From contig NW_006763303.1 of the NCBI RefSeq assembly GCF_000218685.1, positions 682,001-746,000 of the forward strand: DNA of 64,000 nt. The letters are read 5' to 3'. The notes under the pieces are model-generated. The model was not told the DNA's origin, did not search any database, and saw only the letters and a program-made list of their open reading frames with translations. Below, in pieces: positions 52,003 to 64,000 of this stretch (the stretch's first letter is position 1; the number at the start of each line of letters is the position of its first letter). Both the position numbers and the translations under genes were made by a program. Origin of the DNA: Serpula lacrymans var. lacrymans S7.9. Taxonomy: Eukaryota; Basidiomycota; Agaricomycetes; Boletales; Serpulaceae.

Positions 52003-55000
52003 ATGACGTCCATTCGTACAACTCGCACTGGCACATTGCCTCGTGGTGGCACGCCGCCTCGTACCTCTGGTACACCTCTCACCCCTGGCACACCCGTCAC
52101 CCCTCATCCCGGTTTCGAGGAGCCGCCGCGCATCCAAGTGGCGGGGAGCCCGAGTTTGGAGGGCTATGCTAGGAAGCGTCGCGAATTATTGGAGATCCTT
52201 AATTCATTCCATAGTTCAGGGTTCGAGTTATATTCATCTTGCATGGCCTATTGGAATTGACGGGTTCATTGGATTATGCCATGTAGCATTCAAAGTGAAG
52301 TGGAACTCCCGCAGATTGTGGTTCTCGGCTCCCAGAGTGTCGGGAAGAGCACACTACTTGAGCTTATAAGTGGGGTACGACGATTTTTTAGGGCCAGGAT
52401 GTGTATTTTAACCATTATTTCCAGATAAAACTACCCAGGAATGCCGGCACATGCACCAGGTAAATTCATGATGCTAGCCTACTCGGAACCCCTGTCTCAG
52501 TGGCACAATTAGATGTCCTATGGAATGTCGCCTGCAAAACTTCCCCACCTGGTCCTGTCAACTTAGCATCCGAGTTCATAGAGATGCTCAGGGAAATATT
52601 CTCCAGGAGCCTACAGAAGTACGATTTGGAGACGTACTGACCAACGTAAATCAAGTCGAGCAGGCTTTACGTCGCGCACAAGCTGCGATACTTAATCCCA
52701 ACGTCGACTACCGTAATTTCTTCAGCGATTCGAACATTAATAATGCCCAAATCAACGGAAGAGCTTTGACATTCTCTGAAGATTGTGTGTGCATCCATGT
52801 CAAAGGTCCTGAGGTACCTGACCTCTACTTTTACGATCTACCAGGTTAGTATTTTATTATGCGTTGTACTGCGCACTGACTCTGATATATTCCTCGAAGG
52901 AATTATCGCAAATGTGCCAGATGGTTCAGACGTAGGAGATATATCACTGGTGGAAAATTTGGCGCGAAGATACATTGAAAGAGAAAATTGCATAATTCTT
53001 CTTGTCGTATCCTGTGAAAGTAAGTACTTAAAGTAGTGATACATTTTTTTCTTTCTGATAGTTGTTCTCGACTCGCCTTTATAGCTGATTTTGAGAATCA
53101 AGGCGCTGCTCGTCTTATTCTCAATGATCCTGTTTTGAGGGAAAGGACTGTTGGTACGGATTGGTATTGAATTTCAAGATAACTGTAATTGAAATTTCCA
53201 TCCAGGTGTTCTAACAAAGGTCGACAAAATTGACGATCCAGAGGATGATATGTCGCAATTGGCTAACGAATACGATGAAAACGCTGCTAAATGGATAGAT
53301 ATACTGAAGAATAAAAGTATCCCCCTGAGAAATGGTTGGTTTGCTGTCAGACAGCCGTCACAGCAAGAACTTCGCAGGAGTAGCGTTAGGGGAGGTCTCT
53401 CCAGGACTGACGCCCTTCATATCGAACGGCAATTCTTTAGCACCAAGGAACCTTGGAAATCGCTTAGCCCTCGATACCAACAACGTCTAGGGTCTTCTCA
53501 GCTGTCCGAAAACCTAAGCACCATTCTATCGAATCTAGTGGAACAACAGTAAGTCAAGCCACCAATATCCATCTCAGCTTGCGACTTATCGAAACATCGC
53601 TCTTTAGGCTTCCTTCAATCCAACTTGGTATCGCTCATTCCCTCCACGAAGTGAAGAATGAGCTTCGCCAGATGCCGCAACGGCACACCGATGATCCTCG
53701 GGGAGAGGTTATCAAGATTCTTTGTGACTTTGCAAAGAAAATCTCGGAGCACGTGAAAGGACTGCCTCCAACCTTTGACCAAAGTTACCCAAGTCTTATG
53801 TACGCCATAAATGGCACGTATCAGACCTTCCGCTTGGAAGTACATCGAACTGTTCCGCGATTTCGACCTTGGAAAATGACATCTATTGGGCACCTACCTC
53901 AAGGTGTTCTTGATGGGATGACTCAGATGGCGTCTCAAGACGATGCAGAGGACGGGAAGGGTACTCTCATGCACGTTGATCAGGTCATGGATCTTGCTCG
54001 ACGGTATGCTGGTTGCTATCTGCCGCTAGTGATGCTGATATCTTCCCTCTTATCTTTGTCTTTAGCTCTCGGACTCGTGAGCTACCAGGAAATTACCCGT
54101 ATTCTGTTCGCGAAACACTTATCAAAGAGTTTACGAACCATTGGAATGGACTCATGAGCGACTGTTTCGAGACCGTCGAGGACATTTTGACCGCTCATGT
54201 AAACATGACACTTCGCGAGCATTTCGCCAACTACACGCATGGAGGTATGCTAGATCAGGTCAAGTAGGTGTCATTCGATGTGAATTGTTGCTTGTACTTA
54301 TTTCGTTCAGTGCTGTGATACAGCAACAGATACACAAATGTGTAGTATCCTCCAAAAGGCGACTTGATGCGCAATTCGAAATGGAATGCGAGCACTACAC
54401 TCAGAACGAGCCATTCTTCTACACTTGTCGCGAAAAATACCTGACACGTTATAAATCTCTCTTCCGTGAGTCCCTCCAACAGGACACCATTCTTGAAAAG
54501 TTACTCGATTGTGCAAGAATGGGAGAACCCCTTATGCTGCAAACGCCATTCGGGGCCAAGGTTCATGCAATAATCACAGCATTGGATGAGCTCGGAATCA
54601 CAGGTCGTCAGCCTATTGACCTTGGCAAGTTACTTCCCAACGATAACATGGACCCGGCTCTGGAGATCATGGCCGAAGTGCGAGCATATTTCCAAGGTGA
54701 TTTATATTTTTTAGGTGCTTGGTAGTAAAAACTGAATATTATGTGACCGTAGTTGCCTATAAACGGTTTTCGGATGTTGTTCCTCAAATTATCGATGATA
54801 AGTTCGTCCGTGCATTTGGGGCGTCCCTCGAGGTTGCTTTGCATCTCATGGACGTCAGCACGGAGTCATGCTTGAAATTCCTGGAGGAGGCACCTGAGCT
54901 CAAGCGGCGTCGTCAAGATCTTACACAGAGAAAGACGCGCTTGGAAGCGGCGAAGGATAGGCTGGAGAAGCTTTTTATATCCACCGATTCTACCAGCTCT

Positions 55001-55138
55001 CCCGTGTCGCCGTCCTCATCATACAGGGACGTCAGTGACTTCACTTCTCCGACGCTGACAGAGACTCCGATCCCGTTGACGAGATCGTCGTCGAGATCTA
55101 CGCTCACCGAGCGGGTTATGGGAGCCTTTCATATGTAA
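52003..55138 (+). CDS. Dynamin-like GTPase
   Basis: Large GTPase of the dynamin superfamily; these assemble on membranes and use GTP for fission or remodelling. ATG 52003 opens a Thr/Pro/Gly-rich tail (MTSIRTTRTGTLPRGGTPPR) with TPxTP repeats, then ELPQIVVLGSQSVGKSTLLE (P-loop G1, about 52310-52360), IKLPRNAGTCTRCPMECRL (G2 Thr; the exon carrying it, about 52425-52459, is only 35 nt), DLYFYDLPG (G3), and VLTKVDKIDDP (G4 T-K-V-D). The stalk follows (GWFAVRQPSQQELRR ... FFSTKEPWKSL ... QRLGSSQLSENLSTIL ... HLPQGVLDGM), then a GED-like end: AYKRFSDVVPQIIDDKFVRA ... CLKFLEEAPELKRRRQDL, and a Ser-rich tail ending RVMGAFHM. No PH or proline-rich domain, so closer to Mx/Vps1-like fungal proteins than to endocytic dynamin. 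About 10 introns. Confidence 0.85.
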
Positions 55139-55647
55139 ACGCCTTTCTACTCTTGTTTGACCTTCTCCTCCTTCCTCTCTTGCAAGTGTAGATTATGCAT
55201 TCTTGGTCAACGGCTGTGCCGTCGTAGGATTTTTTTCTTTCATGTAATTCGTGCCGCGTGTTGGGCGGGTCTTCTTGGTGTTTTTTTTACGTCCAGATTC
55301 ACACATCTGCCAAGTCTCTGATTTGAGGGACCTGGGAGGTATGTCACGGTATTGCTGCATGTATCAATGTCATCAATGTACGTTAGTGTTCTTCTCGTCT
55401 TCAAACAGTATGATTCTATCACCGAATGCATTATGTTCGTATCAGTAATCCGCCAACATTGAGATATGGATTTGTCAGGCCATTATTGCTCAATAGGTTT
55501 GTCAGATTGCGTTTTAGATTCCGGCCATCATGTGATGAGTATCGTATCATACTCGGTATGACGCGAGCATTGCACTTGCACATCAGTCAGTGATTGTCAC
55601 CACAAGGCTGCCGTACTAAAAGTTATATAAGTTACTTCGGGACATTC
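55139..55647. other. Intergenic
   Basis: 3' UTR of the dynamin-like gene and promoter of the next gene; no other feature seen. Confidence 0.5.
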
Positions 55648-56482
55648 ATGCTAGGTCGTCTTAATCAGCTTCGTCTTTCTTTCTTTTCCGCTGCATCTTC
55701 AGGTCTTTCTCGTCGAGGCGTTGACCCCTCTCAATATCGGACGGCTATGACTTCAGGTGAGTTCCCGTCCGGCCATTCTAATCTTGGCACCACATCATGA
55801 GAAGCGCTGACAGGTTTTCGATAGCATCTAACGAGCCTGAGATTGCAACATTCGCCGCAGGGTGTTTCTGGGGCGTTGAACATATTTTCCTCAAACACTA
55901 CCCGCCTGCTCAGAAGAAGGGCATTCTCAAGACCGCTGTGGGATATACCGGTGGAAAGGACACTTCGACGAACCCGTCCTACCGTGAAGTGTGTACAGGC
56001 AGCACTAACCATGCCGAGTCCCTGAGAATCGAGTTCGACCCCAGTATTGTTTCGTACGATGAACTAGTAGGTTAGTCATGGTGTTATTCAAAATTCTATG
56101 TGGGATTAGACGGTTTGAATAATTGACATTGGTCCATCTTGGCAGAGTTCTTTTACCGTACCCATGATCCAACGACCGCGAACAGCCAGGGAGCGGATAC
56201 TGGTACTCGTGAGTAAACATACTGTCCATTTATATGGACTACGTTCTAATTACCCCTGCAGAGTACCGGTCAGCGATATTCTTCCACTCTCAGGAGCAAC
56301 TCGAGATCGCAAAGCGTGTTACTGAGGAAGTTCAGGCCAAGCACTTCACGCCCAAAGGAACGAAGATCGTGACAGAAATCAAGGAGGCTGGTCCGTGGTA
56401 CGACGCTGAAGACTACCACCAGCTTTATTTATTCAACAATCCATTTGGGTATCAATGCCCGACACACAGACTAAACTGGTGA
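55648..56482 (+). CDS. msrA: Peptide methionine-S-sulfoxide reductase
   Basis: Reduces methionine-S-sulfoxide in proteins back to methionine using a cysteine thiol. Exons 55648-55756, 55825-56070, 56146-56208 and 56262-56482. The active-site motif [15 protein letters not shown] contains the catalytic Cys of GCFWG; AVGYTGG and [20 protein letters not shown] are family signatures, as are [11 protein letters not shown] and [20 protein letters not shown]. The end reads [20 protein letters not shown], with a Cys placed like the resolving Cys of fungal enzymes. ATG 55648 adds a 33-residue extension [20 protein letters not shown], basic and Ser-rich like a mitochondrial presequence. A second ATG at 55747 would give a cytosolic form of normal length. 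Confidence 0.93.
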
Positions 56483-57013
56483 AATGCCGAGTCGATGACG
56501 TTGAAGTATGTTTATGAAAGAGATGATCTTTATCATGGACATATTTTTTTTACGACAGATATCACGACGACTTGAACTTCATTCATGTTTTAACAGAGTA
56601 TAACTTGTTTTTTTTGGTAGAAAAAAAAATAGAAAAGCAAGACCATAAATGGGCGCCATCAGAGTGTACAACAGCCCGTCCCTTTACATATGTAACAAGG
56701 AGAGTGATGCCGAACGGGCGATGTCAACGCCGACCCATCGTCGACGAATCAACAAGGGTCGCGCTCATCTCTCTGCACCGTCGTTTCTCATCATTGGCGT
56801 TTTTGATTGTGGAAGAATCAAAGAAACATAATACTGTAAAATGAGTCTTATAAGGCAGACCGTGGGAACTTTAACGTGGGAACTATAGGTCGTTACACGC
56901 CCCTCCGAGGCGGCAATTCCGTTACTTCTGACAACTTCTTTGTGAACTTCGTCATACCGTTTATATTCCCATCGTGGCAAAGAGCGGGAGTTTCAGATCA
57001 CTTTACAGTTACA
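56483..57013. other. Intergenic
   Basis: Nothing supported; open stretches 56572-56844 overlap in two frames and have no domain. Confidence 0.5.
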
Positions 57014-57487
57014 ATGGCACCAACAAACTCTCCTGGAGGTTAGCGGCAAATGACTCAAAGTGTCTTGATCTGAAAGCTGGTTGATACCATTCATAGTACC
57101 TAGCGAAGGCAACAAGCCTCAGCCGTTGGGCAACTTTCCGCTAGTTCTTCTGTTCACTTTTTGCACTCTCTGCATCTTGTTCCTCCTATGGAGGCAAGCA
57201 AACAACCTTCGCCGCGTGGTTTCTCACCAGTAAGTCGTGTGCCCATTCGGTTCCAGACCTAGTTACTTAGGCGGGATGTGTGATGCCGCAGGCTCAAGAC
57301 GTGGTCGAGACAAGAAGGGGCTATTAGGCTATCGCAAGACGATGGGCCATCTGCTGCTGAGTTTTTGGAGGATGATTATGACGAAGATGTAGGGAGCATC
57401 GATGAGCCGTTGGTGCCGAAGCCGGGGCAGCATCCAATGGCAAGAAGAGAAACGGAGAGAGAGCTACCACCGATTCCCAGCGAGTGA
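57014..57487 (+). CDS. Small single-pass membrane protein, unknown function
   Basis: Built from three exons (57014-57038, 57097-57229, 57292-57487) with consensus splice sites. The product is about 117 residues: a short N-tail MAPTNSPGVPSEGNKPQPLG, one hydrophobic segment FPLVLLFTFCTLCILFLLW followed by basic RQANNLRRVV (cytosolic-side positive charges), then an acidic stretch EFLEDDYDEDVGSIDE and a polar end ELPPIPSE. No family recognised. The clean splicing and lack of stops make it credible. Confidence 0.6.
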
Positions 57488-58477
57488 GGTGATTTGTAAG
57501 TAATAATGTTCCTGTGCAATATGATTTCGTTCTTAGATCTGTAGGAATATTGCCTTACGTCGCTCGGCGTATTTATTTCAGTTATTTCAGGACATTGTAA
57601 GTATATCTTTCAATGATACCTCGAACTTTACATTGCATAATGACAAAATTGTATTTCTTTATAGGTATTATTTTGAATCAGATATCTCGTTCTATATGTA
57701 GCGAAATTGTACGTTTACTCCGCAGTTCAGGTTTCTTAAGTTAGGACAGCACGACGATGTGCTATTGTAGGACCTGCCGCAGTTCCATGTCATAGTAGGT
57801 TTGTACCCATGCTATGCAATGGCGATGAGAAACTGAATTATTTTGTGCGCCAGAAAACTTGGACGTTTATATTATTAGACTTGAAGCCAGGCACGTGTAA
57901 GTTTCTAACACGAATGGGCTCGCCGCCATGGCGTAGTGTTTGGTTTGCGATAACGGTTAGCGCGTTGCTGCGATTGTCGTCCCGTCATATTTGGACTATA
58001 AACTATACAGATGGTATGGCTGTTCTCTTATACCTGAATGTGCTGCACCTTCAACGTATCTTCGTTCTATAGAATATGTGAATAGCAAAGATCACGCGAA
58101 TACTGTAGCTGTATATGATCTTGTGCCTGTATGCAAGTGATACGAGACCCACTAATTGTTGTATGTCCGTCAACTCGAATATGGTACTGCTGAAAACATT
58201 CCACCGCTCCAGCGGTATCAATTCAAACCCCGCGAGGCACTGTCCAAACACCATGTCGCACTCGTCATAGCGTGGTGTTGTACTTGCACTTGGCACCAAT
58301 ATTCCACCGATGACATCAGCACTTCATTTGCAACTTGGACAACTCGATGAACGCATCATGACGTACGTCACGAGCTACCAGCAAGAGATATAAGAGTAGT
58401 GGGTTTTCGATCAATGTTTTCAATTTCATAACCCAATTCATAACCCAACTCAACTGAACATCCATACATTCTTAACC
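57488..58477. other. Intergenic (~1 kb)
   Basis: No gene seen; 57809-58072 and 58051-58299 are open on opposite strands with no domain. 58380-58477 is the likely promoter and 5' UTR of the next gene. Confidence 0.5.
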
Positions 58478-59170
58478 ATGTCTTTCGACTCTCAATCTAA
58501 CGCTAACAACGCTGGTCTCAACGCTACCAGGCCCACGCATCACATTCATGACTCCTCTGAACCTCTTCCTGGCTCGGGTGCACGCAATGCAACCTCTGCG
58601 CAGGACTACACTCCCGCAAATATCGAGCGTACACCCAGCTCTGCCATCCACGAATCTTCTACACCTTCAGACGCGCTTTCTCAGCGGAGCACTGGAGGGT
58701 ACGACTCTCCCGATTCTACACGTGCCACTATGGGCTCTCCTGCAGTAGGGACTGGTGCGGGTGGAGCATCTCATATCTCATACAACCAGCAGAAAAGCTC
58801 GCAGGGGAAGTCTGCTTTGGATAGCGACCGGCAGCCGGACGTGCAGCCTTCCAGCGCAGGTAAATATATTCATATTTTCTAAACAATCACAGACACCTGA
58901 TAAACATTGTAACATTACTAGGTGGGGTAGCCGTAGGTGGGCAAGATGATTCAACGCAAGGCCATGCCACAATGAGTGACAAAATCGTCGGAAAGACTCA
59001 GAAGGTGAGTTGGCTTTAGGACGGATCTTTCGAAAATACTCACGAATGATTTTATTCTTCAGGTCATGGGCAAATACATGAATAAGCCTGCTATGCACGA
59101 CAAGGGAGAGGTGCGGGAGACTTCTGGGAAAGATGCAGCACAAACAATGGGCAGGACTGCCCACGATTAA
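58478..59170 (+). CDS. Disordered hydrophilic protein, unknown function
   Basis: Three exons (58478-58859, about 58921-59004, about 59063-59170) give roughly 190 residues rich in Ser, Asn, Gly, Gln and Asp: MSFDSQSNANNAGLNATRPT ... SQRSTGGYDSPDSTRATMGS, then GQDDSTQGHATMSDKIVGKT and VMGKYMNKPAMHDKGEVRET, ending AAQTMGRTAHD. No signal peptide or membrane segment. Composition is like stress-related hydrophilins or small conserved fungal proteins with a K-x-x-G-K-x-Q-K-V-x-G-K core. Function not inferred. Confidence 0.62.
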
Positions 59171-60093
59171 ACGATATTTAAATCGCAGTGACGTTTATTT
59201 ACTCGATAATTAATCCATTCTGGCATGCGCTGGTGTTGTAGCCATAGCTTTATACGATGGATGGAACCACTGTATTATGTTATTTCACAAATTTACTCGG
59301 AACTTTTCTTGCACACCATAAATTGTTTGATAGGAGACTTCACCTTGAGCTCATTCATTCTAACTTAGACCTTGTGTGGGAATTCCGTTTTACAGTGCTC
59401 GGAATGCGCCGCGTAGTGTTCATCCAACTCAGCGACGACCGTATTTGTTTCTCAACAATTCTACGTCTGTCTTCTTACCTATCATAGGCGAATCAGCCCA
59501 CGAGTCGCTATCTTGCGAATCATATAGTCATCAGCAGACTCAAGTGTTCTCATGTCCATGATAAAGAGATTATTCGAAAACATTATTTCATTATCATCAC
59601 ATGCACATGGTTTTCCCACTAACTCAACTCAACTCTCCAGTCGTGTGAGAGTAGCCCACAGAGCTAAGGCGGCCATCAGGCGGTCACGGTAAAGTGAGTA
59701 CGTCTTTTCCAACTGGAAATACAGAGCATTTGTGCATCCAATCAAGTTTGATATTGGTCTGACATGATTCCCTGGGACGGTGAAGTATCGACTCAGAGCG
59801 CACTGAGGGAGGATGCTACACTCTCAAACTATGTAGGTGAGGGTCAGCTGGCATCATATTCAATCAACTTGGCTGATCAATATTTGGAACTAGGTTCCTT
59901 ATCCTAAGAACTTTCATTATATGGGACTCGATACTGGCACGAGACTCATTGCTATCTTCTGGAAGTAGAGATGGCTTGACATTTGTCACGTCATAGATAA
60001 GAGACTCGGTTATATCTTTTGCATCCCAGATATCATGCGGGTTCGTTTCGAACAGTCTGCGTTGGGATTCAGTCCGACACTTGTCTATTCATC
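59171..60093. other. Intergenic (~0.9 kb)
   Basis: Nothing recognised besides the likely promoter of the dihydropyrimidinase gene. Confidence 0.5.
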
Positions 60094-61813
60094 ATGGATT
60101 TCGATGTTATAGTTCGTAATGGCACTGTAGTCACCGCATCAGACATATGGGAGTGTTGTGACATAGGCATAAAGGTGTGTTTGTGTCGTAGACTTACCTC
60201 CAGTTGATGTCTCTATCGACGACCACTAAACGAATGTCGGTCATTTACTGCTTATCAGGACGGAACGATCACAGCCGTTGGACCACGTCTCATCGCTGCA
60301 GCAGGTGTCCAGGAAATTGACGCCGAAGGTGCATATGTCACACCTGGAGGGGTCGATACGCATGTGCACCTATCCCAGCTGTACGAAGCCGCCGTCGACG
60401 ACGTGGATCATACGGTCATTAGTGATGGGTTAATCCCCGATTTACCAAACTACGTCGCGGATACGTACGACACTGGGACTCGCAGTGCCGTTGCTGGTGG
60501 TACCACCACCGTCATCACATTTGCATCGCAGATGAAGAAAGACGAGAGTCTTGTGCCTGTCATTGAGGAGTACCACAAGCTGGCGAAAGGCCAGTCTTAC
60601 TGTGACTATGCGTTTCATGTTATCGTGACCAATCCAACTGAACATATCGTGGAGCATGATTTCCCGAAGATGGTGGAGGAATATGGGATTACTAGCGTGA
60701 AACTCTATATGACATACAAACCCATGAAGCTGCGTGACTATCAGATTCTGGATGTGATGTACTCGGCGAGAAAACTGGGTATTACGACCATGGTCCATGC
60801 AGAGAATGCTGATATCATCGACTGGATGACTGAGCATCTGGAGAAGAAACTGATGACAAACCCTCATCATCACGGCACCTCTCGACCTCCTATCGTTGAA
60901 AGCGAAGCTACGGTAAGTCAGCTTTGTCACCATCTTCTTTGTAGGGAATCTGATGTGGTTCCAAGAATCGCGTGATCAGCCTGGCTGAGCTGATGGACAC
61001 GCCTATACTTCTGGTACATGTCTCGAGTGGTCATGCAACGAAGCATATTCGCGACGCGCAGACTCGCCTCCTGCCTATCTACGGAGAAACATGCCCACAG
61101 TATCTATTCCTCCTCGCTGATAGCATGCGCAAGGGCGATTTCGAAGGTCAGTTACGATATTTTCGTCTACGATTCTCGTTTCTGACACCATGAAATCAGG
61201 GGCAAAATGTGTTTGTTCTCCTCCCCTCCGAGAGAACAAAGTCGACCAAGATGCAATATGGGCTGGTATTAAAAATGGAACCTTTACGACTTTCTCGTCT
61301 GATCATGCCCCTACCAAGTGGGCTCATCCTAACGGCAAGCAACGCGGCCTACAGCACGGCAACCTGCCCTACGGAAAATTCCGCTACATCCCCAATGGTC
61401 TTCCCGGCGTCGAGACACGTCTACCGCTTCTCTTCTCGGGCGGTGTCCTCAGTGGGCGTATCACCCCCCAGAAGTTTGTGGAAGTCACGGCAACCAACCC
61501 TGCTAAGCTGTATGGACTCAAGAAGAAGGGAGCTATTGGTCCTGGCTTTGATGCCGATCTCACCATCTGGTATCCGCAGGAGATGTTTGAGCCCTTCAAG
61601 TTGACAAATGAGATGCTTCATCATGCGATTGACTATACGCCGTTTGAAGGTATCGAGTTTAAGAATTGGCCGCGGTACACTATCATCCGTGGAAAGGTTG
61701 TATTCAGCCATGGTCAGGTTGTGGGGCAGATGGGGTACGGCCAGTTCATCAGGAGAGGGAAAAGCTTGCTACCAGGCCCTCGAGATGTGTGGCTGAGTGA
61801 ATGGCGGCCTTGA
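60094..61813 (+). CDS. Dihydropyrimidinase (cyclic-imide hydrolase)
   Basis: Amidohydrolase that opens dihydrouracil/dihydrothymine rings, the second step of reductive pyrimidine catabolism. Exons 60094-60174, 60259-60912, 60966-61146 and 61200-61813 give 509 residues, usual for the family, all in frame. MDFDVIVRNGTVVTASDIWE start; metal-binding GGVDTHVH (H-x-H); the lysine expected to be carbamylated lies in SVKLYMTYK; the other ligands are in VHAEN, ILLVHVSSGHATKH and FSSDHAPTK. Substrate-side CPQYLFL and the long C-terminal part GFDADLTIWYP to the end VWLSEWRP follow. Dihydropyrimidinase fits better than allantoinase because of the motif spacing, but D-hydantoinase activity cannot be excluded. 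No neighbour belongs to the pathway. Confidence 0.88.
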
Positions 61814-62330
61814 GCATGGGTTCATCAAGATCAGACTTCAATTGAAGGTGACTTCTGTTGAAGGAGGGTAGACCGGCAGCCAGCAGGTGGTTGATACATT
61901 GTACTCGGACAAGATGTTTAAACATATGCAGATAGTTTCTTTCTTATATGTAAAATCTACAGTTGTTATCATGCTAGTTTTGGCATCCCAGTAAAAGCCG
62001 AACTGTTCCATCTGAAAAAAATTCATATGAATATGATATAGCTACATAAATATATTTTTAATCAGGAGGACAGATCAGTGAGTTGCATAACAGGATGAAA
62101 TGAACAAGCCCAAGGTGGGTTGTGTAACTACTCTTGTGACTAGTACTAGTGACGCAACAGACCCTCCTTCCGTTTATGGAGAGGCATAAGTACATGCATA
62201 TTGATATGTACAGGATAGTTGTGGGATTCTGGAAATGATGGTAAGGAGAGCACCAACTGAAGATACGTAGGACAAGACGTACTTAAGTGTTTAAGTGTCT
62301 CCGAGGGGGTGATTACTGCATTAACCATAG
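61814..62330. other. Intergenic (convergent genes)
   Basis: Lies between converging dihydropyrimidinase and kinase genes; nothing recognised. Confidence 0.5.
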
Positions 62331-64000
62331 TTAAATCGGGTCTTTGAAGACTTCGTCCCAGGTCTTGGGCAACAATGGCAGTGCATCTAGGAAAGCTTTA
62401 AACCACAGCTTGTATAATTTATCGCCGAGCGTTGTTAGAGATTCAACCAAGCTGTCTGGGATGAGCTTAATTCCGAACAGCCCACAGACCCTCTTTAATA
62501 ACGGGCAGGATTTCTGTTACAAAGGGTACGAAAACCTTCAAAATAGGGGATAAATCTTTACTTATGAGATTCTCCTCCAGCATCGATAGCGTCCAACTTT
62601 TGATCACATCACTCTTGTGAGGACCACCTGCAGTCCGTAGTTCATGAAGCCATGATCTCTCATCGAACGTTAAACTTTTACGCTCGTCGCGGATACTCAA
62701 CAACCCGCATAATATGACCCAAAGGAAAGATTCCAAGTCATCCGCAACTGTATGAAGCACGGGTTTCCCATGAAACCACGTGTTCACTAGTTCCCTAGAC
62801 ATGTAAAGGGGTGTTCCCTGAAGTGATTTTAAGACTAAATAACAGACCTGGAGACGAGTCACTTACCGAATGATGTGTCCTGGGCTTGTGATCTAGTTGT
62901 CGCCATTGGATTGCTTGGCCACCGTCAGAGATTAGATTATACCCACACACTCTGTCAAGCTTAGGGTGAAATTGATCCTAGAATAGTTAAGATGATTACC
63001 ACATTTAGTTCATTATCAATTTGCAAAGATTTACCGTGTTATAGGCTCTTGCATTTCAGGCGTTGGCAACAATAGAACATCATTGTCATTGACATTGCGG
63101 TGCAGCCATCCATCCAAATACATATTGTGGTGAGCTGGAAACGGAGCATCAGTCCTGATAGGTACTTGAAAGGAAATACACTTACTTATCATTCCATGAA
63201 ACACGCCTTGTAAGAAATGGTACGGGCCCACGGCCGTCTGGAGTTTGCCGCACTTTGTCTTTGATATCGACCACTTGTGTGTTGTCTTCTCCATATTCAC
63301 GTCGCACTTGTGTTTTACCTTTTCAGATTGTCTGGAGCTTGTTCTCTCCTCCATTTCCTTCAATTGCGTATCTTTCGGCGCCTTGGATATATACTGCAAA
63401 TCGTCCGAAGTGAACATTCATTTGCATTCACTATCCACGCCCCCTCTTTTCCTTGTTGAACTGTGTACTGGGCGTAAGCACTAGGCATTCCCATCATGTC
63501 TTCAGTGCTACGGAAAACTTCAATCTCGTCGTGGTCATGCAAAGGCCATGCATCCATAAAAGGTGGTGCAGAAATATTCTTGAGCTCTGACAGATAGAGG
63601 ATGGTAAGCAGGGAGAGAGGAGAAATCTTTGTTGCAATTCATGGTCTGCCAGTCAAGCTTCCATAATTCCCAATCCTGCCTACCTTGTGCTGCTTGGACA
63701 TCAGAGTGTGGCTTCCGACGTTTGCTGCTTTCGGTTTCATTGACATTGTCGCGTGACCGCTTCCCAATATTTGAACCGTTAGAGATTTGATTATAAGAGG
63801 GTGCGATGCCTTCAGTGTGCGGGCGTAAGATGGAGATGTGGCATTGAATAGCGGAGGTTGGTATGGTTGGAAAGTTTATGACATTACTGAGAGTATCATC
63901 GAATAACTTTTCCGCATCATCGACCTTTTCAAAAGAATAAACCTGGGTAACACGGCCACAAATGGACTGACAATGATGGAGTAAGACGGCAACCTTGTAG
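62331..64000 (-). CDS. FunK1-type fungal protein kinase, 5' end outside the window
   Basis: From the right edge: FDDTLSNVINFPTIPTSAIQ and a nuclear-type basic patch GKRSRRDN/SSKRRKPHSD-like region near 63700; then QGVFHGMISKCISFQVPI, the catalytic loop GWLHRNVNDNDVLLLP (about 63110-63075), and after further introns LQGTPLYMSRELVNTWFHG, TVADDLESFLWVILCGLL and SWLHELRTAGG. The G-T-.-.-.-M-S and H-D-L-E-S-F-.-.-V-L patterns are typical of FunK1 kinases expanded in mushrooms. The loop has HRN where active kinases have HRD, so catalysis is doubtful. The last ~60 residues (IPDSLVESLTTLGDKLYKLW ... TWDEVFKDP, stop 62331-62333) lie in a different frame from the preceding exon, so an unseen intron or a frameshift is present near 62480-62530. 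Confidence 0.68.

Noticed and set aside
60442..60933. 163-codon minus-strand frame
   Set aside because: Antisense of dihydropyrimidinase exon 2.
1..64000. Search for tRNA and rRNA genes, CRISPR arrays and a biosynthetic cluster
   Set aside because: No TTCGA-box tRNA pattern, rRNA core, regularly spaced repeats or pathway grouping was found by eye; CRISPR is not expected in a eukaryote.

Overview
The window comes from a filamentous basidiomycete, most likely an Agaricomycete. The host genes have many short introns (about 50-80 nt, GT..AG). The gene set is typical of that class (a FunK1-type kinase, an OPT transporter, a dynamin-like GTPase, QCR6). The repeats are chromodomain Ty3/Gypsy and Ty1/Copia LTR retrotransposons full of TGA stops. 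Species cannot be named from sequence alone. There are two assembly gaps: 977 N at 17746-18722 and 100 N at 34168-34267. || LEFT GENE BLOCK (1-9.1 kb): METTL16-like RNA methyltransferase (-), QCR6 hinge subunit of respiratory complex III (-), an F-box protein (+) diverging from QCR6, and a peroxisomal acyl-CoA oxidase-like gene (-). || REPEAT BLOCK (9.9-42.0 kb): nested LTR elements. Family A is a Ty3/Gypsy element with ~400-415 bp LTRs, family B has a 430 bp LTR, and family E has ~1.8 kb LTR-like units with 4-bp target duplications and an internal reading frame. One chromodomain Gypsy element (gypsy-1) is split into two halves lying in opposite orientation. The target-site duplications (TSDs) of two inverted E copies are exchanged in the way expected from a recombination that inverted about 6.7 kb (17020-23710). 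Further right, a Copia element with matching TSDs (29057-42006) contains a second Gypsy element (gypsy-2, family A), remnants of another Copia gag, and a 487 bp near-palindrome. || RIGHT GENE BLOCK (42.4-64 kb): a DEDD-exonuclease-like plus UPF1-like SF1 helicase fusion (-), an OPT oligopeptide transporter (+), a dynamin-like GTPase (+), methionine sulfoxide reductase A (+), a small single-pass membrane protein (+), a disordered protein (+), dihydropyrimidinase (+) and a FunK1-type kinase running off the right edge (-). || The host genes do not form a biosynthetic cluster; they look like ordinary interspersed housekeeping and accessory genes. The most notable observations are two successive micro-exons of 2 and 4 nt in QCR6, micro-exons of 11 and 15 nt in two other genes, the LTR-mediated inversion read from swapped TSDs, and the LTR-resident reading frame of family E.
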